Shown here: piece by piece, positions 9,693 to 17,230 of the stretch | Layout: each line of letters starts with the position of its first letter | Numbering within the stretch: position 1 is the stretch's first letter | NCBI GenBank assembly: GCA_023386555.1 | Contig: JAEWJK010000003.1 | Span: 186,001-250,000 of the forward strand | DNA: 64,000 nucleotides | Origin: Bacteroidota bacterium | GTDB lineage: Bacteria > Bacteroidota > Bacteroidia > Chitinophagales > Chitinophagaceae | Direction: 5' to 3' | The notes under the pieces: generated by a model | Told to the model about the DNA's origin: nothing | Databases searched by the model: none | Seen by the model: the letters and a program-made list of their open reading frames with translations, nothing else | Made by a program: the position numbers and the translations under genes

Positions 9693-10232
9693 TTAATTTT
9701 GATCTTTCTTACCAATTACAACAGCACCTACCATAGCACTTAAAAACAATACACTGCTTATTTCAAATGGAACAACATAGGTTGTAAATAACGAATTACC
9801 CAGTTGTTCAATCAATCCAATATCACCAACCTTCACCAATGCTTCTTTCGGAACAATAGCGTCACCTTCTCCCCTCACTACAAGGTTTGAAGATTCTCTT
9901 ATGGCAGCCACCACAACGATCAATAAACTTCCACCGGAAATTGCACCAGCCAGTTTGATCCACATGCTTTTACTGCGTGGTTCTGTTTCTGCATTCTGGT
10001 TCATTAACATTATTACAAAGAGAAACAACACCATGATCGCTCCGGCATATACTATCAGGTTAACGATGGCAAGGAATTGTGCATTCAACAGAATATAATG
10101 TCCGCTAATGGCAAAAAATACAGTTATCAGCCAAAGTACACTATGTACAGGATTCTTGCTGAGCAATACCATAATGGCACTGATCAAAGCAAGACCACTT
10201 AAAAACCAGAATACTATTTCAGTTATACTCAT
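9693..10232 (-). CDS. nuoJ: NADH-quinone oxidoreductase subunit J
   Basis: The protein has 179 aa with five hydrophobic segments, the ND6-type NuoJ. Typical features are NPVHSVLWLITVFFAISGHY and NLIVYAGAIMVLFLFVIMLM, the latter being the pi-bulge helix implicated in coupling. It sits between nuoI and nuoK in the standard order. Confidence 0.96.
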   Translation of the reverse strand: MSITEIVFWFLSGLALISAIMVLLSKNPVHSVLWLITVFFAISGHYILLNAQFLAIVNLIVYAGAIMVLFLFVIMLMNQNAETEPRSKSMWIKLAGAISGGSLLIVVVAAIRESSNLVVRGEGDAIVPKEALVKVGDIGLIEQLGNSLFTTYVVPFEISSVLFLSAMVGAVVIGKKDQN

Positions 10233-10240
10233 TGCAGTTA

Positions 10241-10268
10241 TTCAAATATCAAATTGCAAATTCTAAAT
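10241..10268. repeat. Heptamer tract between nuoJ and nuoI
   Basis: Four 7-mers in exact register: TTCAAAT, ATCAAAT, TGCAAAT, TCTAAAT. It occupies the short nuoJ-nuoI gap. Confidence 0.65.
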
Positions 10269-10282
10269 CCCGATGATGCACA

Positions 10283-10816
10283 TCATGACAAGCCTTTCGC
10301 TTTTTTATATTCTTCAGGCTGTGTTACAGGATTTGGTATCAACAAATCTTCTTTCTTATATATAAAACTCTCTCTTGTAAAATTGGATGGTGCGAATGTC
10401 TCAGAAAGATAAACGGCATCTTTCGGACAAGCTTCTTCACACAAACCGCAGAAAATGCAACGCAACATGTTCACTTCATATTTTGCTGCATACTTTTCTT
10501 CGCGGTATAAATTCTCTTCCCCATTTTTTCTTTCTGCAGCTTCCATGGTAATGGCTTCTGCCGGACAAGCCAATGCACATAAGCCACATGCTGTACACCT
10601 TTCTCTTCCTTCTTCATCACGGTTCAATACATGCAAACCACGAAACACCGGTGAGAAAGGTCTTTTCTTCTCAGGATAATTTACCGTTGGCCTTTTCTTG
10701 AATATATGCGAGAACGTTATGAGCATCCCTTTAAAGATGTTCCATAAGTAAAGCTTCTCCACGAATGTCATGGGTTTACGCTCTACCGGTTTCGCTCTGT
10801 TTGTTAATGCCTGCAT
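10283..10816 (-). CDS. nuoI: NADH-quinone oxidoreductase subunit I (2 x 4Fe-4S)
   Basis: The protein has 177 aa. Two ferredoxin-type clusters are encoded: CTACGLCALACPAEAI and CIFCGLCEEACPKDAV, which carry N6a and N6b in complex I. The N-terminal amphipathic part (IFKGMLITFSHIFKKRPTV) is the typical membrane-docking helix. It transfers electrons from the peripheral arm to NuoB. A 216-bp gap with two dispersed repeat copies separates it from nuoH, the largest gap in the locus. Confidence 0.97.
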   Translation of the reverse strand: MQALTNRAKPVERKPMTFVEKLYLWNIFKGMLITFSHIFKKRPTVNYPEKKRPFSPVFRGLHVLNRDEEGRERCTACGLCALACPAEAITMEAAERKNGEENLYREEKYAAKYEVNMLRCIFCGLCEEACPKDAVYLSETFAPSNFTRESFIYKKEDLLIPNPVTQPEEYKKAKGLS

Positions 10817-10894
10817 TTATCTACTTCCTTCTTATTTCAAAAGTTTCGCAAAATTATTTTTATATACTGGTGTAGCCAACTTTATCTCTTTGTT

Positions 10895-10918
10895 CATCGT
10901 CTGTTGTGTCACTCACTT
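10895..10918 (-). repeat. Dispersed intergenic repeat, short form
   Basis: The minus strand reads AAGTGAGTGACACAACAGAC then GATG, the same core as at 44696-44720 and 61527-61555. Confidence 0.75.
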
Positions 10919-10980
10919 CAAGGTTCCGAACTTTGTTCAATAAAGCCATGAACGCTGATCTGCTACATCTGTGTTCCAAT

Positions 10981-11010
10981 GTACAAGAGTGCGACGCAAC
11001 GAAGTTTAAT
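10981..11010 (+). repeat. Dispersed intergenic repeat, GCGACGCAAC form
   Basis: The copy reads GTACAAGAGTGCGACGCAAC then GAAGTTTAAT. It lies 63 bp from the opposite-strand copy at 10895. Confidence 0.75.
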
Positions 11011-11032
11011 TCTTGCTCAACACCTTGCTCAA

Positions 11033-12094
11033 TTATCTTTCATTCAACCAAAGAACTACAGCACCGGTAATAATCATATTGGCCAATGCTAATGGTACCA
11101 GTTTTTTCCAACCTAAATTCATCAACTGATCATAACGGAATCTTGGTATTGTCCACCTTACCCACATAAACAGGAAGATGAAGAATAACACTTTCGCCAT
11201 CAAGGCTACAATGCCGATCAATGCTAACCAGTTACCCCAATGTGCATGTGCAGCTTCATCAAAGAAAGGCATATCATATCCACCAAAGAAAAGCGTAGCC
11301 ATCAATACACTACTGATGAACATATTAATGTATTCAGCAAATAAATAAAATCCAAGTTTCATTGATGAATATTCCTGGTGATAACCAAAGTTCAATTCAT
11401 TTTCTGCTTCCGGCAAATCGAATGGTGTTCTGTTACATTCTGCAAAAGCAGCAATCAAAAAGATGAGAAAACCTAAAGGTTGATATAAAAAGTTCCAGCC
11501 TAAAAATCCACCCCATCCACCTTCCATTTGCTGTGTAACAATTTCTCTCATACTCAAACTTCCGCTCATGAATAACAAAGCGATCAATGATAATCCCATT
11601 GCCAGTTCATAACTGATAGCTTGTGATGCTGCTCTTAATGCAGCCATCAGAGAAAATTTATTATTAGAAGCCCATCCACCGATCATAATTCCGTAAACAC
11701 CCAAACTCACCACAGCAAAAATGTATAACACACCAATGTTTACATCTGCAATTTGCAGATCAACTTTTCTATCAAACACTTCAATTGACCCACCAAAAGG
11801 AATCACAGCACTCGTCATCATTGCAGCCATCATAGCCAAACAAGGACCGAGAATAAACAAGAACCTATTTGAGCTGTTTGGAATGATCTCTTCCTTCATG
11901 AAAAGCTTCAATCCATCAGCTAATGGTTGGAATAATCCAAAAGGACCAGCTCTCATTGGTCCACGACGATCCTGTAAAATGGCTGCTATCTTTCTTTCGC
12001 CCCAGGTTTCATACATAGCTATCACGAGTGATACAGTAACCACTATGGCAATCAATAAGAATTTCTCCAATACTAAATACCAGTCTATACTCAT
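11033..12094 (-). CDS. nuoH: NADH-quinone oxidoreductase subunit H
   Basis: The protein has 353 aa with about eight transmembrane helices, the ND1-type subunit that forms the quinone channel. Hallmarks are WGERKIAAILQDRRGPMRAG, GLFQPLADGLKLFMKE, and the acidic loop NRTPFDLPEAENEL preceding HQEYSSMKLGFY. Its start overlaps the nuoG stop by 4 nt (ATGA), implying translational coupling. Confidence 0.97.
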   Translation of the reverse strand: MSIDWYLVLEKFLLIAIVVTVSLVIAMYETWGERKIAAILQDRRGPMRAGPFGLFQPLADGLKLFMKEEIIPNSSNRFLFILGPCLAMMAAMMTSAVIPFGGSIEVFDRKVDLQIADVNIGVLYIFAVVSLGVYGIMIGGWASNNKFSLMAALRAASQAISYELAMGLSLIALLFMSGSLSMREIVTQQMEGGWGGFLGWNFLYQPLGFLIFLIAAFAECNRTPFDLPEAENELNFGYHQEYSSMKLGFYLFAEYINMFISSVLMATLFFGGYDMPFFDEAAHAHWGNWLALIGIVALMAKVLFFIFLFMWVRWTIPRFRYDQLMNLGWKKLVPLALANMIITGAVVLWLNER

Positions 12095-13215
12095 TGCGGG
12101 TTGATATTTGAATTGTCTTCAAAAGTCTGGCTCGTTGAAGGCCCTTGTATTTCGCTCAGGTGAATGTGCGGTTTGTTTACATCACTCACATCATGGATAT
12201 CCATCAGCAGTTTTGGATTTCTTCCACCCATTACTTCCGGTAATACATTCTGCGGCTCTTCTACTTTTAAATAATGATTGGATGAGATCACTGACTTACG
12301 ACTAATTTCTCTTGGTCCTTCTATAACCCAGTCACTTGTTTTTTTCTTTTCAAAACGGCATTCGTTACATATCCATTGAGTTTTGCCACTCTCATCATTT
12401 TCAATCTCACCCCACTCATTCTTCCTGGCTGTAACACGATACACTTCATCTCCACGATTCCAAAGTGTAACTTTTCCGGAACATTTAGGGCAATCTCTAT
12501 GTGCATTCATTGGCTTTAAGAACCAGACACGATTCTTGAAACGGAAAGTTCTGTCAGTTAATGCACCAACAGGACAAACATCAATTACATTACCAATAAA
12601 ATCATTCTCTAAACTCTTCTCTATGTAAGTTGCAATTTGTGCATGATCTCCTCTATCCAATACACCATGTTCTCTTTTTTCTGTTAGCTGATCGGCAGTG
12701 TACACACAACGATAGCAGAGAATGCACCGTGTCATGTGTAATTGAATGTATGGGCCGAGGTCGTGACGCTCAAAAGTTCTTCTTGGAAATTCGTAACGGG
12801 TACCAGCTTTACCATGATCGTAACTCAGATCCTGCAAGTCACATTCACCAGCCTGGTCACATACCGGACAATCTAAAGGATGATTGATCAGTAGCATTTC
12901 CACTACACCATTTCTTGCATCGATCACTTTTTCTGAAGTGATGTTTTTCACCTCCATTCCTTCCATCACTGTTGTTCTGCAGGATGCTACCAGCTTCGGC
13001 ATTGGGCGAGGATCTTTTTCAGAGCCTTTGCTCACCTCAACCAAACATGTTCTGCATTTACCACCACTACCTTCCAGTTTGCTGTAATAACACATAGCCG
13101 GAGGTGCAACATCACCACCAACCATTCTTGCAGCATTTAGTATAGTTGTTCCAACAGGAACATCTATTGTTATGTTATCAATCGTAACCTTCACTAAAGG
13201 TGCTTGTTCACTCAT
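12091..13215 (-). CDS. nuoG: NADH-quinone oxidoreductase subunit G, short form
   Basis: The protein has 374 aa, far shorter than the roughly 900 aa of enterobacterial NuoG. The N-terminal iron-sulfur half is intact: the 2Fe-2S ferredoxin domain (CYYSKLEGSGGKCRTCLVEV and LVASC), the His-Cys cluster motif (HPLDCPVCDQAGECDLQD), the following 4Fe-4S motif (CILCYRC and DVCPVGAL), and a CxxC pair (CPKC, CNEC) of the cluster region that opens the molybdopterin-type half. The remaining molybdopterin-oxidoreductase-like domain is absent. Short NuoG proteins are common in Bacteroidota, so this is probably lineage-typical rather than a truncation. The tail is polar and poorly conserved. Confidence 0.92.
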   Translation of the reverse strand: MSEQAPLVKVTIDNITIDVPVGTTILNAARMVGGDVAPPAMCYYSKLEGSGGKCRTCLVEVSKGSEKDPRPMPKLVASCRTTVMEGMEVKNITSEKVIDARNGVVEMLLINHPLDCPVCDQAGECDLQDLSYDHGKAGTRYEFPRRTFERHDLGPYIQLHMTRCILCYRCVYTADQLTEKREHGVLDRGDHAQIATYIEKSLENDFIGNVIDVCPVGALTDRTFRFKNRVWFLKPMNAHRDCPKCSGKVTLWNRGDEVYRVTARKNEWGEIENDESGKTQWICNECRFEKKKTSDWVIEGPREISRKSVISSNHYLKVEEPQNVLPEVMGGRNPKLLMDIHDVSDVNKPHIHLSEIQGPSTSQTFEDNSNINPQ

Positions 13216-13221
13216 ACTCTT

Positions 13222-13263
13222 CTTTGCGAATCTTTGCGTAGAACTCAGCGTTCTTTGCGGTTA
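13222..13263 (-). repeat. Left terminal inverted repeat of the GxxExxY unit (42 bp)
   Basis: Read on the minus strand it begins TAACCGCAAAGA and contains three CGCAAAG heptamers spaced 21 and 10 nt apart. It pairs with 13649-13690 at 33 of 42 positions by eye. Its first three bases are the stop codon of the GxxExxY gene. Confidence 0.8.
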
Positions 13264-13638
13264 TAAATTATTCACCACCCTTTTAATCCCTTCTTTTAAT
13301 TTGATCACATTGAAATTCATTAACAATCCAAGCTTTACATTAGTGAGCTTAAGATATGTGAGCACCTGAGCTAGATGAATGTCATTCAAAGCTTCAACTG
13401 CTTTTACTTCAATGATCAATTTGTTCTCAACAAGAATGTCGCATCTAAAGCCACATTCAAGTTTTATATCTTCAAAAACCAAAGGAATTGGCTTCTGTTT
13501 CTGAATCATCAAGCCCGTCTTAATTAGTTTATAGGTTAAACATTCCTCATAAACTGATTCAAGTAAACCAGGACCAAGTTGTTGATGAACTTTAATTGCT
13601 TCACCAATTACAATGTTAGATAGTTCGTTTTCCGTCAT
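13261..13638 (-). CDS. GxxExxY protein, PD-(D/E)XK nuclease-like
   Basis: The protein has 125 aa. The name-giving motif is visible as Gly24-Leu-Leu-Glu27-Ser-Val-Tyr30. The core has Asp67 in GFRCDILVENK and Glu77-Val-Lys79 in LIIEVKAVE, the D...ExK pattern of PD-(D/E)XK nucleases (PF13366-like). A Gln in HLAQVLTYLKL is also family-typical. The biological role of GxxExxY proteins is unknown. It lies between nuoG and nuoF in the same orientation but is not a complex I component. It is bounded by 42-bp imperfect inverted repeats, and the stop codon is part of one of them, so gene and ends probably moved in as a unit. Confidence 0.85.
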   Translation of the reverse strand: MTENELSNIVIGEAIKVHQQLGPGLLESVYEECLTYKLIKTGLMIQKQKPIPLVFEDIKLECGFRCDILVENKLIIEVKAVEALNDIHLAQVLTYLKLTNVKLGLLMNFNVIKLKEGIKRVVNNL

Positions 13639-13648
13639 GGTTAAAATT

Positions 13649-13690
13649 TAACCGCAAAGAGCACAAAGTATTTCGCAAAGAAACGCAAAG
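13649..13690 (+). repeat. Right terminal inverted repeat of the GxxExxY unit (42 bp)
   Basis: It begins TAACCGCAAAGAGCACAAAG and carries CGCAAAG at 13653, 13674 and 13684. These spacings of 21 and 10 nt are identical to those in the left repeat at 13222-13263. It lies 10 bp upstream of the GxxExxY start codon. Confidence 0.8.
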
Positions 13691-13704
13691 TGCACTGACT
13701 AAAA

Positions 13705-15051
13705 TCAAACCGGTACATGTATCGGATCAGCATATCCTGCCAATCCATAATTTCTTTTCTGGCTTTCTTCAGGATTCAACACATGCCATTCAAACTCATC
13801 CCTGAAATGCCTTATCGCTGCTGCCACAGGCCATGCTGCTGCATCACCTAATGGACAAATTGTATTTCCTTCAATTCTTCGTTGAATATCCCAAAGTAAG
13901 TCGATATCACTCAACTTACCTTTTCCATGTTCAATGTTCTTCAATATCTTCTCCATCCAACCAGTTCCTTCCCTGCAAGGAGAACATTGTCCACAACTTT
14001 CATGACGATAGAATGTTGCCAACGTTAATGTATGTTTTACCACACATTGATCTTCATCCAGCACAATAAAACCACCGCTACCCATCATACTTCCTGCAGC
14101 AAAACCACCATCGGCTAAGCTTTCATAGTTCATATAACGGGTTTCACCTTTTGCAGTTTTCAATAACAAATTAGCTGGAAGAATTGGAACAGATGAACCA
14201 CCTGGAATACAAGCCTTTAATCTTTTTCCATTAGGAATACCACCACAATATTCATCACTGTAAATAAATTCCTCTACAGAAATGGTCATATCGATTTCAT
14301 ATATACCAGGCTTATTGATATTACCACAAGCAGATATCAATTTTGTTCCTGTACTTTTTCCTACACCGATCTTTGCATATTCCTCACCACCCATGTTGAT
14401 GATCGGAACAACAGCAGCAAGTGTCTCCACATTATTCACCACTGTGGGACAATCCCACAAACCTTTTATAGCTGGAAACGGAGGTTTAATTCTTGGATTT
14501 CCTCTTTTTCCTTCAAGAGATTCTATTAAAGCAGTTTCTTCGCCACAGATATAAGCACCTGCACCACGCTGAACATAGATCTCACAATCGAAACCGCTTC
14601 CTAAAATATTCTTACCCAAAAAACCATTTTGTTTTGCTTCTGCAATTGCCTGTTCTAGTATATCAACGATCCATGCATATTCACCACGGATGTATATATA
14701 TGAACGATTAGAACCCAATGCAAAAGATGAAACGATCATTCCTTCGATCAATAAATGCGGAATGAATTCCATTAAATACCTGTCCTTGAAAGTGCCTGGT
14801 TCAGATTCATCGGCATTGCAAACAAGGTACCGAGGTACACCTTCAGGTTTGGCCAAAAAGCTCCATTTCATTCCTGTAGGAAAACCTGCACCACCTCTTC
14901 CACGTAAGCCACTTTTCTTCACTTCTTCCACCACTGCATCAGGACTTAACTTCAAAGCAGTCTCCACACTTCTATAGCCACCGTTCTTACGGTAGGCATC
15001 AAAGTATCTTATACCTTCAATGTGATCGTTCTCTAATAGTAGTTTCTTCAT
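13705..15051 (-). CDS. nuoF: NADH-quinone oxidoreductase subunit F
   Basis: The protein has 448 aa, the NADH- and FMN-binding catalytic subunit. The FMN/NADH site motifs are GLRGRGGAGFPTGMKWSFL and CNADESEPGTFKDRYLME. The N3 4Fe-4S cluster is bound by ESCGQCSPCREGTGWM and the later CPLGDAAAWPV. It oxidises NADH and passes electrons through the cluster chain. A GxxExxY gene separates it from nuoG, and three non-nuo ORFs separate it from nuoE, so the usual nuoE-nuoF-nuoG adjacency is broken at both sides. Confidence 0.97.
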   Translation of the reverse strand: MKKLLLENDHIEGIRYFDAYRKNGGYRSVETALKLSPDAVVEEVKKSGLRGRGGAGFPTGMKWSFLAKPEGVPRYLVCNADESEPGTFKDRYLMEFIPHLLIEGMIVSSFALGSNRSYIYIRGEYAWIVDILEQAIAEAKQNGFLGKNILGSGFDCEIYVQRGAGAYICGEETALIESLEGKRGNPRIKPPFPAIKGLWDCPTVVNNVETLAAVVPIINMGGEEYAKIGVGKSTGTKLISACGNINKPGIYEIDMTISVEEFIYSDEYCGGIPNGKRLKACIPGGSSVPILPANLLLKTAKGETRYMNYESLADGGFAAGSMMGSGGFIVLDEDQCVVKHTLTLATFYRHESCGQCSPCREGTGWMEKILKNIEHGKGKLSDIDLLWDIQRRIEGNTICPLGDAAAWPVAAAIRHFRDEFEWHVLNPEESQKRNYGLAGYADPIHVPV

Positions 15052-15104
15052 GTCCTTAAAATGGACTTTTATTTTTAGTTAGTCAGCTCTATATCTTATT
15101 TCAA

Positions 15105-15129
15105 CTTTCGTTGCGTCGCACTCTTGTAC
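15105..15129 (-). repeat. Dispersed intergenic repeat, GCGACGCAAC form
   Basis: The minus strand reads GTACAAGAGTGCGACGCAAC then GAAAG, nearly identical to 10981-11004. It lies between nuoF and the 46-aa ORF, starting 5 bp beyond that ORF's stop. Confidence 0.75.
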
Positions 15130-15133
15130 TGAA

Positions 15134-15274
15134 TCAATACTTCTCGCCTGGTATGTTCTCATCTGATTGCTCTTTCATCGATTTATTTCGATTCCTCAAG
15201 CTTGAAACAATTTTTGATAACACCAGCACCAAAAGCAGCGTTATCACCAACCAATCAAACGCTTCCAGATTCAT
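15134..15274 (-). CDS. 46-aa single-helix membrane ORF in the nuo locus
   Basis: The ORF starts with ATG at 15274 and encodes MNLEAFDWLVITLLLVLVLS followed by a charged tail (KIVSSLRNRNKSMKEQSDEN and a short end). Residues about 8-20 form one hydrophobic helix, with a positive patch after it, predicting N-out/C-in topology. It begins 5 bp after the stop of the DUF4440-like gene and points toward nuoF. I do not recognise the family. Its position, length and clear helix/charge pattern favour a real small protein, but coding is not proven. Confidence 0.5.
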   Translation of the reverse strand: MNLEAFDWLVITLLLVLVLSKIVSSLRNRNKSMKEQSDENIPGEKY

Positions 15275-15279
15275 ATCTA

Positions 15280-15693
15280 TTAATTAATTTTCGTTCCCTG
15301 CCTGCTCAACAATTTCCAAACATATCCATCTTTCATCCAAACCTGTAAAACATGCAATTTCAATGATCCCTCTTTTCCATCAAGCACATATTGTATGTTA
15401 CTTTCTAATCTTACTAATGCAACATCATTCGTGTGTTCTACAGATAACTCCTTTGACTCAATCTTGTTGTAATTGAGCTTTCCATTGAACAAGTGTTTCA
15501 TCAATTCATCCTTCTTCTCAACCCAACCATTCGAATGACCATAACTAAGGTTATCATGCAAATACTGGTTTAAAAAAGCAGTATCTCTTTTTACCAAAGC
15601 TATATCGAGATCTCTTGAGTTTTCCTGAACGGTACGTTGAGCAAAACTTCCAAGACTTACAAAGAACAATAATATTACGAGCAGTTGCTTCAT
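15280..15693 (-). CDS. Secreted DUF4440 / NTF2-like protein
   Basis: The protein has 137 aa with a clear signal peptide (KQLLVILLFFVSLGSFAQ). The mature part is a single alpha+beta cone fold: DLDIALVKRDTAFLNQYLHD, LSYGHSNGWVEKKDELM, then beta strands ending VLQVWMKDGYVWKLLSRQGT, the pattern of DUF4440/SnoaL-like periplasmic proteins of unknown role. It overlaps the aspartyl protease gene by 4 nt, so the two are translationally coupled. The pair is inserted between nuoE and nuoF. It has no known connection to complex I. Confidence 0.75.
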   Translation of the reverse strand: MKQLLVILLFFVSLGSFAQRTVQENSRDLDIALVKRDTAFLNQYLHDNLSYGHSNGWVEKKDELMKHLFNGKLNYNKIESKELSVEHTNDVALVRLESNIQYVLDGKEGSLKLHVLQVWMKDGYVWKLLSRQGTKIN

Positions 15694-16061
15694 TTCTTTA
15701 ATCCGGCCATTAATAAACGCATAGGGTGCAAGGTCCTTGTAAACGGATTCAGCACCAATCCAATAGATTCCAGCGTTGTTGCCCCCAACAAGGCAGTATC
15801 ACCATCCTCTCCATAAACTACAGGTGCCGGACCTCCTTCGCCTTCAAATTCAAAATACGCCGAACTGACTTTTCGCTTAACCGAAGTGCCATCTGCAAGC
15901 GAAAAACTCATTTCTCTATATGGTTCTATACCTAATTGATCTAATATCTTACCCGGCACAAGGCTATATACTGCACCACTATCAACAAGAAATTCCACGT
16001 CGGAAAATTTCTCCGATTTCCGGTGCTCCCTCACTCTCAATATGGCTGTTGTTATCCCCAT
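15690..16061 (-). CDS. Retropepsin-like aspartyl protease (clan AA)
   Basis: The protein has 123 aa, a single-lobed size suitable for a homodimeric retropepsin-like protease. The catalytic triplet region is VEFLVDSGAVYSLVP (Asp-Ser-Gly) and the C-terminal psi-loop partner is ALLGATTLESIGLVLNP. Such small aspartyl proteases occur widely in bacteria and often next to unrelated genes; their substrates are mostly unknown. No signal peptide is visible, so it is probably cytoplasmic. It starts 3 bp after the nuoE stop and overlaps the next gene by 4 nt. Confidence 0.8.
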   Translation of the reverse strand: MGITTAILRVREHRKSEKFSDVEFLVDSGAVYSLVPGKILDQLGIEPYREMSFSLADGTSVKRKVSSAYFEFEGEGGPAPVVYGEDGDTALLGATTLESIGLVLNPFTRTLHPMRLLMAGLKK

Positions 16062-16064
16062 ACT

Positions 16065-16568
16065 TTAATTATTGGCGGCAGCATTCTTTCTGCACTCTTC
16101 AATAATAGCATCTACACTTTCTTTGGTGAGATGTTCTTTATAAAACTTACCTAACTGCATCATCGGTGCGTAACCACAAGCACCTAAACATTCAACTGTT
16201 TTTAAAGTGAACATTCCATCTGCAGTTGTTTCTCCCACACCAATTCCAAGTTTCTCTTTAATATAGTTGATGATATTATCGCTGCCTCTCAACATACAAG
16301 GACCAGTCTGACAAACTTCGAAAACATATTTGCCAACCGGTTTTAAATTGTACATGCTGTAGAATGTAGCTACTTCATATACTTCAATTGATTTCAACTG
16401 TAATAACTCAGCTACATAATCCATTACTTCAGGACTAAGCCATCCACCAAATGTTTCCTGGGCTAAATGCAATACCGGTATCAATGCACTTTTCTGTTTT
16501 CCTTCCGGATAACGTGCAATGATCTCATGTACTTTAGCCAGTTTATCGTCTGAAAATTGAATAGTCAT
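16065..16568 (-). CDS. nuoE: NADH-quinone oxidoreductase subunit E (2Fe-2S)
   Basis: The protein has 167 aa with a thioredoxin-like fold. The four ligands of the N1a 2Fe-2S cluster are in CQTGPC and CLGACG. The N-terminal helical part (SALIPVLHLAQETFGGWLSP) is typical. It sits beside NuoF in the NADH-oxidising tip of complex I. It follows the nucleotidyltransferase gene by 4 bp and precedes the aspartyl protease gene by 3 bp. Confidence 0.97.
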   Translation of the reverse strand: MTIQFSDDKLAKVHEIIARYPEGKQKSALIPVLHLAQETFGGWLSPEVMDYVAELLQLKSIEVYEVATFYSMYNLKPVGKYVFEVCQTGPCMLRGSDNIINYIKEKLGIGVGETTADGMFTLKTVECLGACGYAPMMQLGKFYKEHLTKESVDAIIEECRKNAAANN

Positions 16569-16572
16569 TATT

Positions 16573-17040
16573 TCAATTTCTTTCTTTTAATTTTTTTATA
16601 TCTGCAATATCCTGAACCCTTCCTGAAACTGCTTTCACTTTTAATAAGTCATTATAACCTATAAAGTTTACCAAAACATCTTCATATAAAATTTCCTTTC
16701 TCTTTTCCCACGCTTCATCGAAAGTCACACCATTCAAATCATTCAAAATATCTATTCTAACAGGTTCATGACCAAGTTGAGTTATGAAATCATTTTTCAA
16801 AAAATCTTCTTTAGCCAGTTTTAATGAACCAAATCCAAATTCATTTAGCACCTCAACCATCTTCTCTGCATTATGGTCGGAAATTTTTATACATACATCA
16901 AGATCTTTTGTTGCCCTAGGATATCCATGAATGCTAACAGCATAACCACCAATAACTAAATATTGAACCTGATGTTTGTTGCACAACTTTAAAAACTCTA
17001 CAAAATCATCTTCAAGCTTTAGCTTTGATTTCCTGCTCAT
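16573..17040 (-). CDS. Nucleotidyltransferase (polymerase beta superfamily, AbiEii/MNT-like)
   Basis: The protein has 155 aa. The nucleotidyltransferase core is clear: VIGGYAVSIHGYPRATKDLDV gives the Gly31-Gly32 switch and Asp46-x-Asp48 metal ligands, and VRIDIL supplies a third acidic residue. The end (VQDIADIKKLKER) matches DUF6036-like or AbiEii-like relatives, many of which are toxins that add nucleotides to tRNA or modify an antitoxin. It overlaps the 72-aa gene by 29 nt, an arrangement expected for a two-component module. The activity here is inferred only from the fold. The pair is wedged between nuoD and nuoE. Confidence 0.8.
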   Translation of the reverse strand: MSRKSKLKLEDDFVEFLKLCNKHQVQYLVIGGYAVSIHGYPRATKDLDVCIKISDHNAEKMVEVLNEFGFGSLKLAKEDFLKNDFITQLGHEPVRIDILNDLNGVTFDEAWEKRKEILYEDVLVNFIGYNDLLKVKAVSGRVQDIADIKKLKERN

Positions 17041-17230
17041 TTATATTCCTTTTGTACACTATCTTTTCAATTTTTGAAGCTGCATCCGAAAAAAAAGTTG
17101 CCCTCAGATCTATTAAAGTTGCTAAACGTGCTTCAGGTGTTTGTCTTGCCCAATATTCATTATCTTTTTGCTCTGCTTCTGCAAAAGATCCTTTCCAAAT
17201 CACTTTTTGTATTTTTCCTTTATTACTCAT
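17012..17230 (-). CDS. 72-aa partner of the nucleotidyltransferase
   Basis: The protein has 72 aa and is soluble. The pattern FAEAEQKDNEYWARQTPEAR then LATLIDLRATFF resembles small proteins encoded just upstream of bacterial nucleotidyltransferases (EAE..D.EYW...TPE.RL...LR). Its ATG shares one base with the nuoD stop (TAATG) and its 3' end overlaps the nucleotidyltransferase by 29 nt. Both overlaps imply coupled translation. It may be the antitoxin or adaptor of the module; this is inference from arrangement, with no recognised DNA-binding domain. Confidence 0.7.
   Translation of the reverse strand: MSNKGKIQKVIWKGSFAEAEQKDNEYWARQTPEARLATLIDLRATFFSDAASKIEKIVYKRNINEQEIKAKA

Larger units (their letters stand above)
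10817..11032. other. 216-bp gap inside the nuo locus between nuoH and nuoI
   Basis: This gap holds two copies of the dispersed repeat in opposite orientation. I see no plausible gene in it and no canonical T-tailed terminator. Confidence 0.6.

Noticed and set aside
10847..10960. Possible 29-codon minus-strand ORF crossing the repeat in the nuoH-nuoI gap
   Set aside because: It is made largely of the dispersed repeat sequence, has no hydrophobic or motif signal, and other copies of the repeat do not preserve a frame.
12091..13215. Truncation of nuoG
   Set aside because: The gene ends cleanly with a coupled nuoH start, and short NuoG proteins are usual in this phylum, so it is not a broken gene.
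13222..13690. CRISPR-like array from repeated CGCAAAG words
   Set aside because: Units are 7 nt, unevenly spaced and inverted around one gene, with no 25-40 bp direct repeats or spacers and no cas genes.
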